This document shows, piece after piece, positions 16,447-24,790 of a stretch of 64,000 nt of DNA. The stretch lies in the NCBI RefSeq assembly GCF_000015245.1, contig NC_008700.1, forward strand, positions 122,001-186,000, in the 5' to 3' direction. Position 1 is the first letter of the stretch; each line of letters opens with the position of its first letter. The stretch comes from Shewanella amazonensis SB2B. GTDB taxonomy: Bacteria > Pseudomonadota > Gammaproteobacteria > Enterobacterales > Shewanellaceae. The notes beneath the pieces are model-generated. The model had not been told where the DNA came from, ran no database searches, and was given only the letters and a program-made list of their open reading frames with translations. The position numbers were made by a program, and so were the translations under genes.

Positions 16447-17829
16447 ATGAACCAGAACGAAGCCATTGCAAAACCTCTGCCTACTGCCGTGTCTGTGCTG
16501 ATTGTTGATGATGAGCCGGGCATGCGTTCCTTTTTAAATAAGGCGCTGTCGAAAAAGTTCGCCCTGGTGGAAACCGCCGGCAGCGTGGAAGAAGCAGAAC
16601 AGCTCAGAAGTCGCTGCCACTTCGATTTGATCATTGTCGATATTCGTTTGCCGGGGCGTTCCGGTATTGAATGGCATGAAGCCCTGTCGGACGAGGACAG
16701 ACGCTCAGACATTATTTTCATGACCGGCTATGCCGATATGGAAGTGGCCATTCAGGCGCTGCGGGCCGGAGCTTCCGACTTCATCATGAAGCCGTTCCAC
16801 CTGGAACAAATGCTAAAAGCGGTGGACAGGGCCATAGAGCGCAGGCTGCTCAAGCGGGAAAACCTGATGCTGCGCCGCGAAGTGTCTATCGGTTATTCCT
16901 CCAGCATCATTGGCAACAGTGCTGCCATGCAGGAAGTGAAAAACATCATTGCCCGGGTGGCGCCCACCAACGCCGTGGTGCTGATTGAAGGCGAGTCAGG
17001 CACGGGCAAAGAGCTGGTGGCCAGACAACTGCATCAACTCTCTGGCCGTCAGGGACCCTTCGTGCCGGTTAACTGTGGTGCCATCGCCCCTGAACTGCTG
17101 GAGAGTGAACTCTTTGGCCATGCAGCTGGCTCCTTTACCGGCGCCAAGGGTGCCCGTGAAGGGCTGTTCAGCTTTGCGTCGGGCGGCACCATCTTCCTCG
17201 ATGAAATCGGTGAAATGCCGCTGAAGATGCAAACTGCGCTGCTTAGGGTGCTGGAGCAAAAAGCCATCCGTCCTGTCGGCAGTGAAAAAGAGGTCAGTAT
17301 CGATGTGCGTGTGGTGGCTGCCACCAACCGCAAGCTGGCTGATGAAGTGGAAGCTGGACATTTCCGCCGCGATCTCTTCTATCGATTGAACGTGCTCGAA
17401 ATTCAAATACCGCCCCTGAGAGACCGACCCGAAGATGTCGTCGAGTTGACCCATCACTTCACCCGGGTGCTCGGGGCTGAGCTGGGTGTGCGTGAGCTGG
17501 TGTGGAGCCACGAAGACTTAAGCCGCCTTCAGCAACACGACTGGCCGGGGAATATCCGCGAACTGCGCAACATGATTGAGCGCAGCATCCTCTTGGGTAA
17601 GCCCCCGGCGGAATACTGGAAAACTACCATCAAGGAAGTTGAACCGGGTCAGTTTGGGTTCCCGCTGGAGTGGCCACTCAAGGACGTGGAAAAACATCAT
17701 GTACTGGCGGTGGTTGAGGCCCATGGTGGCAATAAGTCGGCAGCAGCCCGTGATTTGGGCGTATCCCGCAAGACCCTGGATCGAAAATTCAAAGAGTGGT
17801 TTGGCACTGACAGTGACGAGGAAGAATAA
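16447..17829 (+). CDS. NtrC-family sigma-54-dependent response regulator
   Basis: A 460-residue transcription activator. The receiver domain (about 15-130) has the acidic pair VDDE and phospho-acceptor Asp65 in IIVDIRLPG. The AAA+ domain has Walker A GESGTGKE (182-189), Walker B GGTIFLDEIGE (about 246-256) and the sigma-54 contact loop reading GSFTGA (228-233) instead of the usual GAFTGA. The C-terminus has a Fis-type helix-turn-helix (KSAAARDLGVSRKTLDRKF). Its kinase partner starts two bases after its stop. The regulon is unknown. tupA is divergent and is one candidate target, but no clear -24/-12 promoter was seen there. Confidence 0.93.
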   Translation: MNQNEAIAKPLPTAVSVLIVDDEPGMRSFLNKALSKKFALVETAGSVEEAEQLRSRCHFDLIIVDIRLPGRSGIEWHEALSDEDRRSDIIFMTGYADMEVAIQALRAGASDFIMKPFHLEQMLKAVDRAIERRLLKRENLMLRREVSIGYSSSIIGNSAAMQEVKNIIARVAPTNAVVLIEGESGTGKELVARQLHQLSGRQGPFVPVNCGAIAPELLESELFGHAAGSFTGAKGAREGLFSFASGGTIFLDEIGEMPLKMQTALLRVLEQKAIRPVGSEKEVSIDVRVVAATNRKLADEVEAGHFRRDLFYRLNVLEIQIPPLRDRPEDVVELTHHFTRVLGAELGVRELVWSHEDLSRLQQHDWPGNIRELRNMIERSILLGKPPAEYWKTTIKEVEPGQFGFPLEWPLKDVEKHHVLAVVEAHGGNKSAAARDLGVSRKTLDRKFKEWFGTDSDEEE

Positions 17830-17831
17830 CC

Positions 17832-19958
17832 ATGTCCTTCTTCACCCAATTGTTTGGTGTTAACTGGCGCCAGATGCAGGCCAAGGTGCGCTACCGCATT
17901 CTTATTCTTACCTTGCTGCCAATTTTACTGACCCTGGTGAGCCTGGTATTTATCACCATCTACTGGAATATCAGCTACACCGGCCAGCAGTTGTTTATGA
18001 AGGTAAAAGCCGACCTCACTGTGGCCAACAACACCCTCGAACAGGTGCAGCGGCGGCAGGAAAAGGAGCTGGAGAACCTGCTCCGGTCGTGGGAGTTTCA
18101 AAACTTTTTCCGCGCTAACCACGGCGACAAACAGCAGCAGGCGGACGACTTCAACGCGTTTCTGGCCGAGCGCCGTATTGCCATGGATTTGGACTTTTTA
18201 CGGCTGATTAATGTTGAGCGTGCCGCGGCCGATCCTGACTTGCGTCATCTGCTGACCAAAGTAAAGGGTGGAGAGCCATTTACCGGCCTGATGGTGCTCT
18301 CATCAAAACGCCTTGCCCGTCTGGATCCGGTATTGGCCGAGCGTGCCCGGTTGACACTCTTGCCCACTCCCCGCGCCGATGTGCCGGACAGGGACGCTGA
18401 AGACAGGGGCATGCTGAGCCGAAGTCTGATGCCGATAGTGGATAGCGAGGGCGAGGTAGCCTGGTATCTGGATGGCGGCACCCTGCTGAATCGGGATACC
18501 CGTATTGTCGATCACATCCGTGACCTGGTGTACGACAAGGGTACACTGCCTGAGCGCTCCATCGGCACTGTCACCATCTTTTTGGACAATGTGCGTATCA
18601 GCACCAACGTGCCGCTGCACTTCTTCCCCCGGGATGGCGAAGACAAGGGGCGGGCGCTGGGCAGCCTGGTATCTGAAGAGGTTAAACACAAGGTGCTGAC
18701 ACAGGGCCAGACCTGGGTCGACAGAGCGTTTGTGTACAACGACTGGTTTATCTCTGCCTACGCGCCTCTAACCGACGTGCGTGGTGAGCGTATCGGCATG
18801 ATATACACAGGCTTTTCTGAAGCGCCCTTTATCCATAACTATCTGCTTAACATCATAGAGCTGGGCACCATACTCATGCTGGTGCTGCTGGTGTCCGGCA
18901 TGCTGGTGTATCGGGGCGCTTACAGCCTGCTGCAGCCAATTGAACGGATCCATCATGTGGTAAAGGCGGTGCAGTCGGGCCGTAACGTACGCATCGGTGA
19001 ATTGGGACTGGAGAAAGACAACGAGCTTGCCAATCTGGCTGAGCAGTTTGACCGCATGCTCGACCTGCTGCAAAGGCGCAATGCCCAGATCCAGTCCGCC
19101 GCCGAGCAGCTGGAATTAAAAGTGGAAGAGCGAACCCGCAGTCTGCAGGAAAAAACGGAAGAGCTGCAGCGTAACGTGTCGTTGCTGAACGAGACCCGAG
19201 CTCAGCTGGTGACCAATGAAAAGCTCACAGCATTGGGTGAGCTTACAGCGGGTATTGCCCACGAAATTAATAATCCTACGGCGGTGATCCTCGGCAATAT
19301 GGAGCTGCTGCGCTCTGAGCTTGGTGATAAGGCAGGACAGGTGGAGGAGGAAATCGACCTGGTTATCCAACAAGTCGGCCGCATAAGCACCATTATTCGC
19401 AGCCTGCTGCAGTACAGCCGCCCCGGCGAATTTAACGCACCGCTTGAGATGCACCAGATAACCCCCATCATCGAAGAAATGCTGGTATTGGTGCGCCACT
19501 CCATCAAGAAGCAGGAAGTGGTTCTTCATCAGGAGCTTAATGCCAGTTGTCCGGTACAAATCAACCGACCGCAATTATTGCAGGTCTTGATTAACCTGGT
19601 GGTTAACGCGGCCCATGCAATGGATGGGAAGGGGCGGATTTGGATCCGTACCTACGACTGGGTGGTGCAGGATGAGCCGGTTGGGGTCAAGATTGAAATC
19701 GAAGACGAGGGTTGTGGTATCGCTCCCGAGCAGCTTGGCCGTATCTTTGACCCTTTTTACACCACGCGTCCGGATGGCACGGGTTTGGGATTGTCTTTGA
19801 GCTACGGCATCATCAAACGGATTGGCGGCACCATAGAAGTCACTTCCACCCTGGGCAAAGGCACCCTGTTTACCATTGGTCTGTACCATGAAGCACGGGA
19901 AGAGAGTGGCTTGAATCCCTACGAAGGTTTGATGCTGGGCGCCGGAGGTTTGGCTTAA
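17832..19958 (+). CDS. Membrane sensor histidine kinase with large periplasmic sensor
   Basis: A 708-residue kinase. One membrane helix lies at about 22-45 and a second at about 337-359, enclosing a roughly 290-residue periplasmic domain that looks Cache-like (VDRAFVYNDWFISAYAPLTDVRGERIGMIYTGF at its end, written here only as the family cue). HAMP and a coiled coil follow (to about 455), then HisKA with the His box AHEINNP near residue 476. The ATPase domain has the N-box NLVVNAAHAM, EDEGCGI and TGLGLSLSYGI. The HEINNP form and gene order match kinases that pair with NtrC-type regulators. The ligand is unknown, probably a small organic molecule. Confidence 0.9.
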   Translation: MSFFTQLFGVNWRQMQAKVRYRILILTLLPILLTLVSLVFITIYWNISYTGQQLFMKVKADLTVANNTLEQVQRRQEKELENLLRSWEFQNFFRANHGDKQQQADDFNAFLAERRIAMDLDFLRLINVERAAADPDLRHLLTKVKGGEPFTGLMVLSSKRLARLDPVLAERARLTLLPTPRADVPDRDAEDRGMLSRSLMPIVDSEGEVAWYLDGGTLLNRDTRIVDHIRDLVYDKGTLPERSIGTVTIFLDNVRISTNVPLHFFPRDGEDKGRALGSLVSEEVKHKVLTQGQTWVDRAFVYNDWFISAYAPLTDVRGERIGMIYTGFSEAPFIHNYLLNIIELGTILMLVLLVSGMLVYRGAYSLLQPIERIHHVVKAVQSGRNVRIGELGLEKDNELANLAEQFDRMLDLLQRRNAQIQSAAEQLELKVEERTRSLQEKTEELQRNVSLLNETRAQLVTNEKLTALGELTAGIAHEINNPTAVILGNMELLRSELGDKAGQVEEEIDLVIQQVGRISTIIRSLLQYSRPGEFNAPLEMHQITPIIEEMLVLVRHSIKKQEVVLHQELNASCPVQINRPQLLQVLINLVVNAAHAMDGKGRIWIRTYDWVVQDEPVGVKIEIEDEGCGIAPEQLGRIFDPFYTTRPDGTGLGLSLSYGIIKRIGGTIEVTSTLGKGTLFTIGLYHEAREESGLNPYEGLMLGAGGLA

Positions 19959-19970
19959 AAACAATAGGGC

Positions 19971-20078
19971 AAAAAAAAGCCGGACGTTGGGTCCGGCCAC
20001 AAAAGTGTGTGAGCAATGTCGTGCATGTTAACTCGGAGGCACCGACCCACTTGCAGAGCGGTGATGAGTTTGGAACGC
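19971..20078 (-). ncRNA. ryhB: RyhB-like iron-responsive small RNA, copy 1
   Basis: On the minus strand a Fur-boxed promoter is followed by a leader beginning GCGTTCCAAACTCATC, then GCACGACATTGCTCACA at 20024-20008, which equals the conserved seed region of enterobacterial RyhB. A terminator hairpin then follows (GCCGGAC / GTCCGGC, 19979-19997) with eight T residues. A -35 TTGCAT (20112-20107) and -10 TATTAT (20090-20085), 16 bp apart, place the start near 20078, giving about 108 nt. RyhB pairs with mRNAs of iron-using proteins through Hfq when iron is low. A second copy lies 550 bp upstream on the same strand. The ends are inferred. Confidence 0.88.
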
Positions 20079-20080
20079 AT

Positions 20081-20099
20081 TTAAATAATAATCATTCTC
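20081..20099 (-). promoter_or_regulatory. Fur box, ryhB copy 1
   Basis: The sequence matches 14 of 19 bases of the classic GATAATGATAATCATTATC operator and covers the -10 region and spacer of the ryhB copy 1 promoter. Iron-loaded Fur would block transcription here. Confidence 0.75.
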
Positions 20100-20112
20100 A
20101 TTTTTAATGCAA

Positions 20113-20630
20113 GCATTTTTGTGACTTTTTATCTGCGTTGCCTTGTGTGCGGCTTTTCTGTGTGTTCACACTCGTTTGCCATACTGTCAGCTTCACCAGC
20201 CACAGTTTGGATTCTTCAGTGCAGATGTGGGTACTTTTATCGACTCAACATGTATCACTCATTCCGCCTGTCTTGGGTTTTTTCCTTGGTGCCCGATTCT
20301 GCGCCAGCCGACTCATTCTCGCTCTAACCCAGTGTGAATTTTCCCGTAATATCAATCGGCATAGCGCTATTGCTGGTTCTCCCTGCCGCACCCATTTTCA
20401 GTTTTATCCGTCCGAGAGGCGTACACCCTTTGCCGGCAAGAGAGCATCGTGACCGCGTCCCGAACCCTCCAGGTTTCTTCTGCTGGTGAAACAGACTCCG
20501 GTAGCTGCAACTAAGAGGGGGCGTCAGCAATGTAAGGGGCAAGGAGGGGCGCATACTCATGTGGCTGGTATTGCCAAGGCGCAGGGCGATGTTGTTACAA
20601 ATAACTGAAAAAATTGCCAAAATGGCAGAT
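20113..20630. other. Spacer between the two ryhB copies, no gene recognised
   Basis: About 520 bp between the promoter of ryhB copy 1 and the end of copy 2. Open frames here (up to 104 codons) have no signal, domain or ribosome site and differ in every frame. I looked for a riboswitch-like fold around 20400-20520, where GC-rich complementary stretches occur, and could not match a known class. An unlisted small RNA cannot be excluded. Confidence 0.5.
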
Positions 20631-20752
20631 AAAAAAGAGCCGGGTCAAGGACCCGGCCACTAAATGAGTGTGTGAGCAATGTCGTGCTTTGCAAACTCAG
20701 GAACACCATAACCCGAAGAATTCGCTTCAGTTAAGGATGAGTTTTGGAACGC
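20631..20752 (-). ncRNA. ryhB: RyhB-like iron-responsive small RNA, copy 2
   Basis: This has the same architecture as copy 1, and the leader again begins GCGTTCCAAAACTCATC. The core AAAGCACGACATTGCTCACA (20690-20671) is identical over 20 nt to the E. coli RyhB core as I remember it. The terminator is a perfect 8-bp GCCGGGTC / GACCCGGC hairpin (20639-20657) followed by TCTTTTTT. The transcript is about 122 nt starting near 20752, with a TTGCAA -35 and a weaker TATCGT -10. The middle parts of the two copies differ, so they may have different target sets or different timing. It is also upstream of copy 1 and partial read-through would join them. Confidence 0.9.
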
Positions 20753-20754
20753 AA

Positions 20755-20773
20755 GTTAACGATAATCATTATC
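20755..20773 (-). promoter_or_regulatory. Fur box, ryhB copy 2
   Basis: It matches 17 of 19 bases of the Fur consensus, including the complete GATAATCATTATC half, and overlaps the -10/-35 spacer of ryhB copy 2. It is stronger than the box of copy 1, so copy 2 should be the more tightly iron-repressed. Confidence 0.85.
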
Positions 20774-20807
20774 AATTGTGTTTGCAAGCTCTTTTTTCAG
20801 TCTTTAC

Positions 20808-21269
20808 TCACACCAGCGATTTTTGCAGGCTGATCTTGCGCTCAGTCAGTGGTAATCCCGCACCATTGAGCTCTGTGATCTGATAGCGGTTTTGTACCAA
20901 CATCGCCAGCATGGCACCAAAGCGGTTGAGGGTTTTTACGCTCAGCTCATTGTATCCCTGTTCGGTGGCCCAACGTTCCTGCACATCCAGCATTTGCTGT
21001 GCCAGTCCCAGTTTGCGATAGTCAGGCAAGACGCCGCCAAGCCAGCTGTAGAAGGCACCCGGTGCCTTTTGATAACCCAGTTTGAAACCCGCCAGCTCAT
21101 CTTCAACATAGCAAAGCAGCAACAGGGCAGGTGCATCGCCAAGGCGTTCCAATAGGGCTTGTGCGCTGACTGGGGCATCAAATTCAGGGATCTGTTGCAT
21201 CAGAGCGGCAGTGGTTTGGGCATCCGCCAGCGTCAGTTCGGTAACGGCCTGTATCTTAATGGAGTACAT
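20808..21269 (-). CDS. GNAT-family N-acetyltransferase
   Basis: A 153-residue GNAT protein. The start at 21269 has GGGAG upstream; the 15 preceding in-frame codons are not used. The acetyl-CoA-binding region reads YSWLGGVLPDYRKLGLAQQMLDVQERWA, with the (R/Q)xxGx(G/A) loop degenerated to RKLGLA, followed by the beta-5 segment YNELSVKTLNRF. The substrate is not predictable. It stands alone between the ryhB genes and yhhQ, in the same direction as both. Confidence 0.82.
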   Translation of the reverse strand: MYSIKIQAVTELTLADAQTTAALMQQIPEFDAPVSAQALLERLGDAPALLLLCYVEDELAGFKLGYQKAPGAFYSWLGGVLPDYRKLGLAQQMLDVQERWATEQGYNELSVKTLNRFGAMLAMLVQNRYQITELNGAGLPLTERKISLQKSLV

Positions 21270-21350
21270 CTTTTTCTCCCGGGAAGATGCCGTCGCCCGG
21301 CGACGGCTGAACAAAAAAACGTCGCATTATAACAGGTCTGGCCAGTTGGG

Positions 21351-22010
21351 TCAGCAGGTTTGCTGCCCGGGTTCTGTTACCAGGATCCTGTCCTGCAGAA
21401 CGCGCAGCAATACACCATAGGCGGGTAAGAAAAGTGCCAGGCTTACCAGCAACTTAAAGCCGTAATCGACCATGGCAATCTCAACCCAGTGTTCGGCCAT
21501 AAAGGCATCGGTGGAGGCATAGAAGGCGACGCTGAAGAACACCAGGGTGTCCAGCAAGTTGCCTATCAGGGTGGATGCGGCTGGGGCCACCCACCAGCGG
21601 CGACTTTGGCGCAGGCGGTCAAATACCTTGATATCCATCAGTTGCCCTACGAAATAGGCCGCAAAGGAAGCAAAGGCAATACGGAAGACAAAGCTGTTGA
21701 ATTCCAGTGCGGCCGCGCTGCCCTGCCACTGACCCTGATGGAAGAGTACGCCCATAAAATAGGAGATGAGCAGGGCCGGGATCATGGCGCGAAAAATAAT
21801 GCCACGGGCGGCTTGCTGGCCAAAAATCCGGACCGTCAGATCGGTTGCAAGATACACAAAGGGAAAACTGAAGGCGCCCCAGGTAGTGTGAAAGCCAAAC
21901 AGCTGAAAAGGAAGTTGAACCAGATAGTTACTGGCGCTGATAACCAGAATGTGGAATCCAGCCAACAGCAAGAGGGCGCGCCGGTACTGCGCGTGAGATA
22001 ACTGCAACAT
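21351..22010 (-). CDS. yhhQ: Queuosine precursor transporter (YhhQ family)
   Basis: A 219-residue inner-membrane protein with six helices of the YhhQ/COG1738 family, which imports preQ0/preQ1 for queuosine synthesis in tRNA. Recognisable parts are FPFVYLATDLTVRIFG in helix 2-3, FRIAFASFAAYFVGQLMDIKVFDRLR and the STLIGNLLDTLVFFSVAFY segment. The gene is preceded by what looks like a preQ1 riboswitch overlapping its ribosome-binding site, which supports the substrate call independently. Confidence 0.92.
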   Translation of the reverse strand: MLQLSHAQYRRALLLLAGFHILVISASNYLVQLPFQLFGFHTTWGAFSFPFVYLATDLTVRIFGQQAARGIIFRAMIPALLISYFMGVLFHQGQWQGSAAALEFNSFVFRIAFASFAAYFVGQLMDIKVFDRLRQSRRWWVAPAASTLIGNLLDTLVFFSVAFYASTDAFMAEHWVEIAMVDYGFKLLVSLALFLPAYGVLLRVLQDRILVTEPGQQTC

Positions 22011-22017
22011 ATTGTGG

Positions 22018-22055
22018 CCTTTTTATTGGGTTAGGCGGGGTGAGGGAACCCGCAG
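22018..22055 (-). promoter_or_regulatory. Probable preQ1-I riboswitch controlling yhhQ translation
   Basis: Minus strand 22055 to 22018, just before the yhhQ ATG at 22010. Stem P1 GCGGG (22053-22049) pairs with CCCGC (22039-22035) around the loop TTCCCTCAC. An A-rich tail (CTAACCCAATAAAAAGG) ends in the AAGG ribosome site, whose GG can pair with the CC of the loop to form the H-type pseudoknot. The layout closely follows the short preQ1-I class (for example the Thermoanaerobacter one) in which ligand binding hides the ribosome site. The fold was worked out by eye. Confidence 0.65.
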
Positions 22056-22285
22056 TGGTAAAGGGTGACACCACGCTTTGACATGGTGCCTGTATAAGGT
22101 GCCTGCTGGTGGCCGAGTCTTTACTCAGTCGCCTGCCGGGCTGCGCATTATAAGAATGGTAGCCCGGAACGCAAGGAAAAAGCGCAGAAAATCGCCGCCT
22201 GGTCCTGCTTCCACTACACTTAATGCTCTGAGAACACCATTGGCGACGCCCGTATGCGGCGCGCTGTGGGCGTGGAGACTGGGGC

Positions 22286-23017
22286 ATGGGGCTGAAATCT
22301 GTCTTGCTGGGGTGTGTGCTGTGGGTACTTGGTTTTACTGTGGCCGCGTCACCCGTTGAAATCCGAGTCGTCACGGCGGCCTGGATGGGTTATGCCAATG
22401 CCCAGGGAGAAGGATACTACTTTGAAATTCTGCGCCAGGCATTTCCCTCCCCTGAGTGGCAACTCAAGGTCACTGTCGTGCCGTTCGCCCGCAGTATTCA
22501 ACTGCTGCAGCACGACAAGGCCGATATAGTGCTCGGTGTTTATCAGGGCGATTTACGCAAGGGACTTTACAGCGCGGCTGCCGTTGAAATGGATACCGTG
22601 GATGTGGCGCTGACGCCCGCTATGGCCCGTGATTGGCAAGGGCTGGAGAGTTTACATCTGCGCAAGGTACAGGCCTACATAGCCTATGGTTTCGACCGTC
22701 TCATTCCTTATCCCATGTACTATGAAGAAAGCAGCAGCCTGAGGGATATGTTGCAGCGGCTCAACGACGGGCGTATCGATGCGGTGCTCGATTACAGGCC
22801 GGGTATGGAAAATGCCGCCAGGTTATTGGAAAGCGAGCCCAATTTTGTGATTGTGGATGATGTCGTCAGTGCAGCGGTGTATTTCGGTTTTGTCGGTACC
22901 CGCTTTGGAGAGTCACTCAAACTCAGATTCGATGAGGCCCATAAGGAGGTGTTAGCCTCGGGGTTGCAGCAGCGTCTCTTTGAGGCTACCCAGCGCAAAC
23001 TCGGCCTTATCCCATAG
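22286..23017 (+). CDS. Periplasmic solute-binding protein, family 3-like
   Basis: A 243-residue periplasmic protein with a signal peptide ending near residue 21 (TVAAS). The mature part follows the SBP_bac_3 layout: IRVVTAAWMGYANAQGEGYYFEILRQAF, ADIVLGVYQGDLRKGLYSAAAVEM, and LNDGRIDAVLDYRPG. No permease or ATPase gene is near it. Such orphan proteins are common in Shewanella and may act in sensing or have lost their transporter. The ligand is unknown. It is divergent from yhhQ. Confidence 0.8.
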   Translation: MGLKSVLLGCVLWVLGFTVAASPVEIRVVTAAWMGYANAQGEGYYFEILRQAFPSPEWQLKVTVVPFARSIQLLQHDKADIVLGVYQGDLRKGLYSAAAVEMDTVDVALTPAMARDWQGLESLHLRKVQAYIAYGFDRLIPYPMYYEESSSLRDMLQRLNDGRIDAVLDYRPGMENAARLLESEPNFVIVDDVVSAAVYFGFVGTRFGESLKLRFDEAHKEVLASGLQQRLFEATQRKLGLIP

Positions 23018-23078
23018 CGGGTCAGGCTTCAAGGCACGCAATCACAGCATGCAAACCTCTAGGTGATTTGTTAAGACG

Positions 23079-24428
23079 TCAGAGCTCCACCAGAATCGAT
23101 AAGATGGTGGCGAGCTTATTGTCCAGCTCCTGCCATTCTGCTTCGGGGTCTGAACCTGCCACTATGCCGGCACCGGCAAACAGGTTAATTCGTCCCGGCT
23201 CAATCAGCGCACTGCGAATGGCCACGGAGAACTCACTCTCATGGCGATTCAGGTAACCGCATGCACCTGCGTACCACCCCCGGTTATATCCTTCCTGTTG
23301 GCGAATGAAGCTCAAGGCGCTGGGCCTTGGCAGACCGCCAACGGCTGGAGTGGGATGCAAAGCCAGCAATAGCTGAAAATCATTGATGCCGGGCTTCAGC
23401 TCGGCACGAATGGCACGGTGCAAATGCTGGATATGGGGCAGCTTAAAGATCCGTGGCGACTCTTCGGCACCCACATAGTGGCTCAGAGGGGACAGGTGCT
23501 CGACTATGTGCTGGCGAACCAGCTGATTCTCGTGACTGTTTTTACTGTCTTCCTGTAATTGTTTTGCAAGCAGAGCATCTTCTTCCTCGGTATGGCCGCG
23601 CAGCGTGGTGCCCGCCAGCGCCTCGGTGAAGAGCTCTTGTCCCCGCCTTAGATACAACCGCTCGGGCGAGCAGGAAATAAAGGTTCTGTCTTTGGAAAAC
23701 TGAAATCCAAACTGGAAGCTGCTTGGACAGCGGCCCTGCCAGCAGGCCAGTACCATCCAGGGATCGACCGGGTCATTGATTTCCAGTTGTGACAACCGGG
23801 AGAGCACCACCTTGGGAGTGTGCCGGTTAAATTTATCCGCCGTCACCTGCTCCACCAACTGTTGCCAGCGGGGATATTCGGGATATTCACTGCGCCCCAG
23901 TAGATTTACCTTACCGGGTGGTGTCAGGGGCTTGGGACGCTTTAGCGAACTCAGCGCCTGCAGTGCGGCCTGACACTCTGCATGCCTGTCGTTGCCATCA
24001 AAATTCAGGTTAAGCAGCAGTTTGAATTCCTTGCCGCTGCGGCGCAGCTCAATACGGGGCAGTACAAAACGGGCACGGCCAAACTCCGGCCAGCCTTCTA
24101 CCTCACGGTCAAAGGCTACACCACCGTAATAACGGAAATTTTGGTTATAGCTCAAAGCGCGCTGACGTTGATAAACCTCCGCCAACTGCTGATCAGCCAC
24201 TTGGTCATCGAAGAAAAAATCACAGGTGCAGCCGATGGCAGCCACCTCTTCTTCTTTATCACGGCCATGCCAATAGATCCTGGGATACAGCTCCTGAGAA
24301 GCCAGCCAGGATATCAAGGGCAAGGCAGGGACTGCCTCTGTCAGCTGCACCAAGGGCTCACTGCCCTGGGTTGTACTGAGATGTTGAATCTTTGCCTCGA
24401 GTGACAGCAAGGCATCGGGCAGGGACAT
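23079..24428 (-). CDS. menF: Isochorismate synthase (MenF)
   Basis: A 449-residue chorismate-binding enzyme that makes isochorismate for menaquinone synthesis. The C-terminal catalytic half has LAGTTLRGHTEEED, HPTPAVGGLPRPSAL, YAGACGYLNRHESEFSVAIRSA and FAGAGIVAGSDPEAEWQE, the sequence set of MenF/EntC/PabB enzymes. The N-terminal part is that of MenF (E. coli 431 residues), not PabB or TrpE. The start at 24428 is chosen; an in-frame start 13 codons upstream is possible and neither has a strong ribosome site. Menaquinone is central to anaerobic respiration in Shewanella. The other men genes are not in the window. Confidence 0.88.
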   Translation of the reverse strand: MSLPDALLSLEAKIQHLSTTQGSEPLVQLTEAVPALPLISWLASQELYPRIYWHGRDKEEEVAAIGCTCDFFFDDQVADQQLAEVYQRQRALSYNQNFRYYGGVAFDREVEGWPEFGRARFVLPRIELRRSGKEFKLLLNLNFDGNDRHAECQAALQALSSLKRPKPLTPPGKVNLLGRSEYPEYPRWQQLVEQVTADKFNRHTPKVVLSRLSQLEINDPVDPWMVLACWQGRCPSSFQFGFQFSKDRTFISCSPERLYLRRGQELFTEALAGTTLRGHTEEEDALLAKQLQEDSKNSHENQLVRQHIVEHLSPLSHYVGAEESPRIFKLPHIQHLHRAIRAELKPGINDFQLLLALHPTPAVGGLPRPSALSFIRQQEGYNRGWYAGACGYLNRHESEFSVAIRSALIEPGRINLFAGAGIVAGSDPEAEWQELDNKLATILSILVEL

Positions 24429-24467
24429 GACTGACAAAAAAGGGTCTCCGGTCGTAATACAACACAC

Positions 24468-24790
24468 TGCTTTTATTGTTGTTACCCAACGTTAAATAGC
24501 ATGAGTGCCGGTGTCAATCGTCCAGAACCCAAGCTGTGAATGACGCCAAAAAGCTATATGAGTCTTTACTGATTTTGTGCGGCACATTGCAAATTTACCG
24601 CGCTTTGTGATCTGCTTCCTTTTGACCCAGATTGTGAAAAACACTCAGACAAAATGTCCAATTGACCCAAGACGTCTTCGGAAATATTGCCAATAGGTCG
24701 ATCGGGGGCAGATTTTGTCATTCTTTTGCTTGAGCCTGATTCGGCAGCTCTTTGAAATGACGCTATTCCTACGCCAAACGAAGAATCAGA
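24468..24790. promoter_or_regulatory. Divergent promoter region, menF / TonB receptor operon
   Basis: A 320-bp gap without a gene. It must hold the promoters of menF (minus) and of the six-gene TonB/ECF operon (plus). A palindromic GACAAAATGTCC lies at 24648-24659, about 135 bp before the receptor start, and resembles the motif at 16340-16351. No Fur box, riboswitch or sigma-54 promoter of good quality was found, so the signal that controls the operon is not evident. Confidence 0.55.

Noticed and set aside
20400..20520. Possible riboswitch (glycine or cyclic-di-GMP class) in the ryhB spacer
   Set aside because: GC-rich complementary pieces exist, but the conserved core blocks of these classes are not present in order.
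20324..20620. 98-codon minus-strand frame between the two ryhB copies
   Set aside because: No ribosome site, no domain, composition rich in Ser/Pro/Arg like a chance frame, and other frames in the same stretch are equally long.
24468..24790. Sigma-54 promoter for the TonB/ECF operon (GGCACATTGC near 24582)
   Set aside because: The GG to GC distance is too short for a -24/-12 element, so it was not called.
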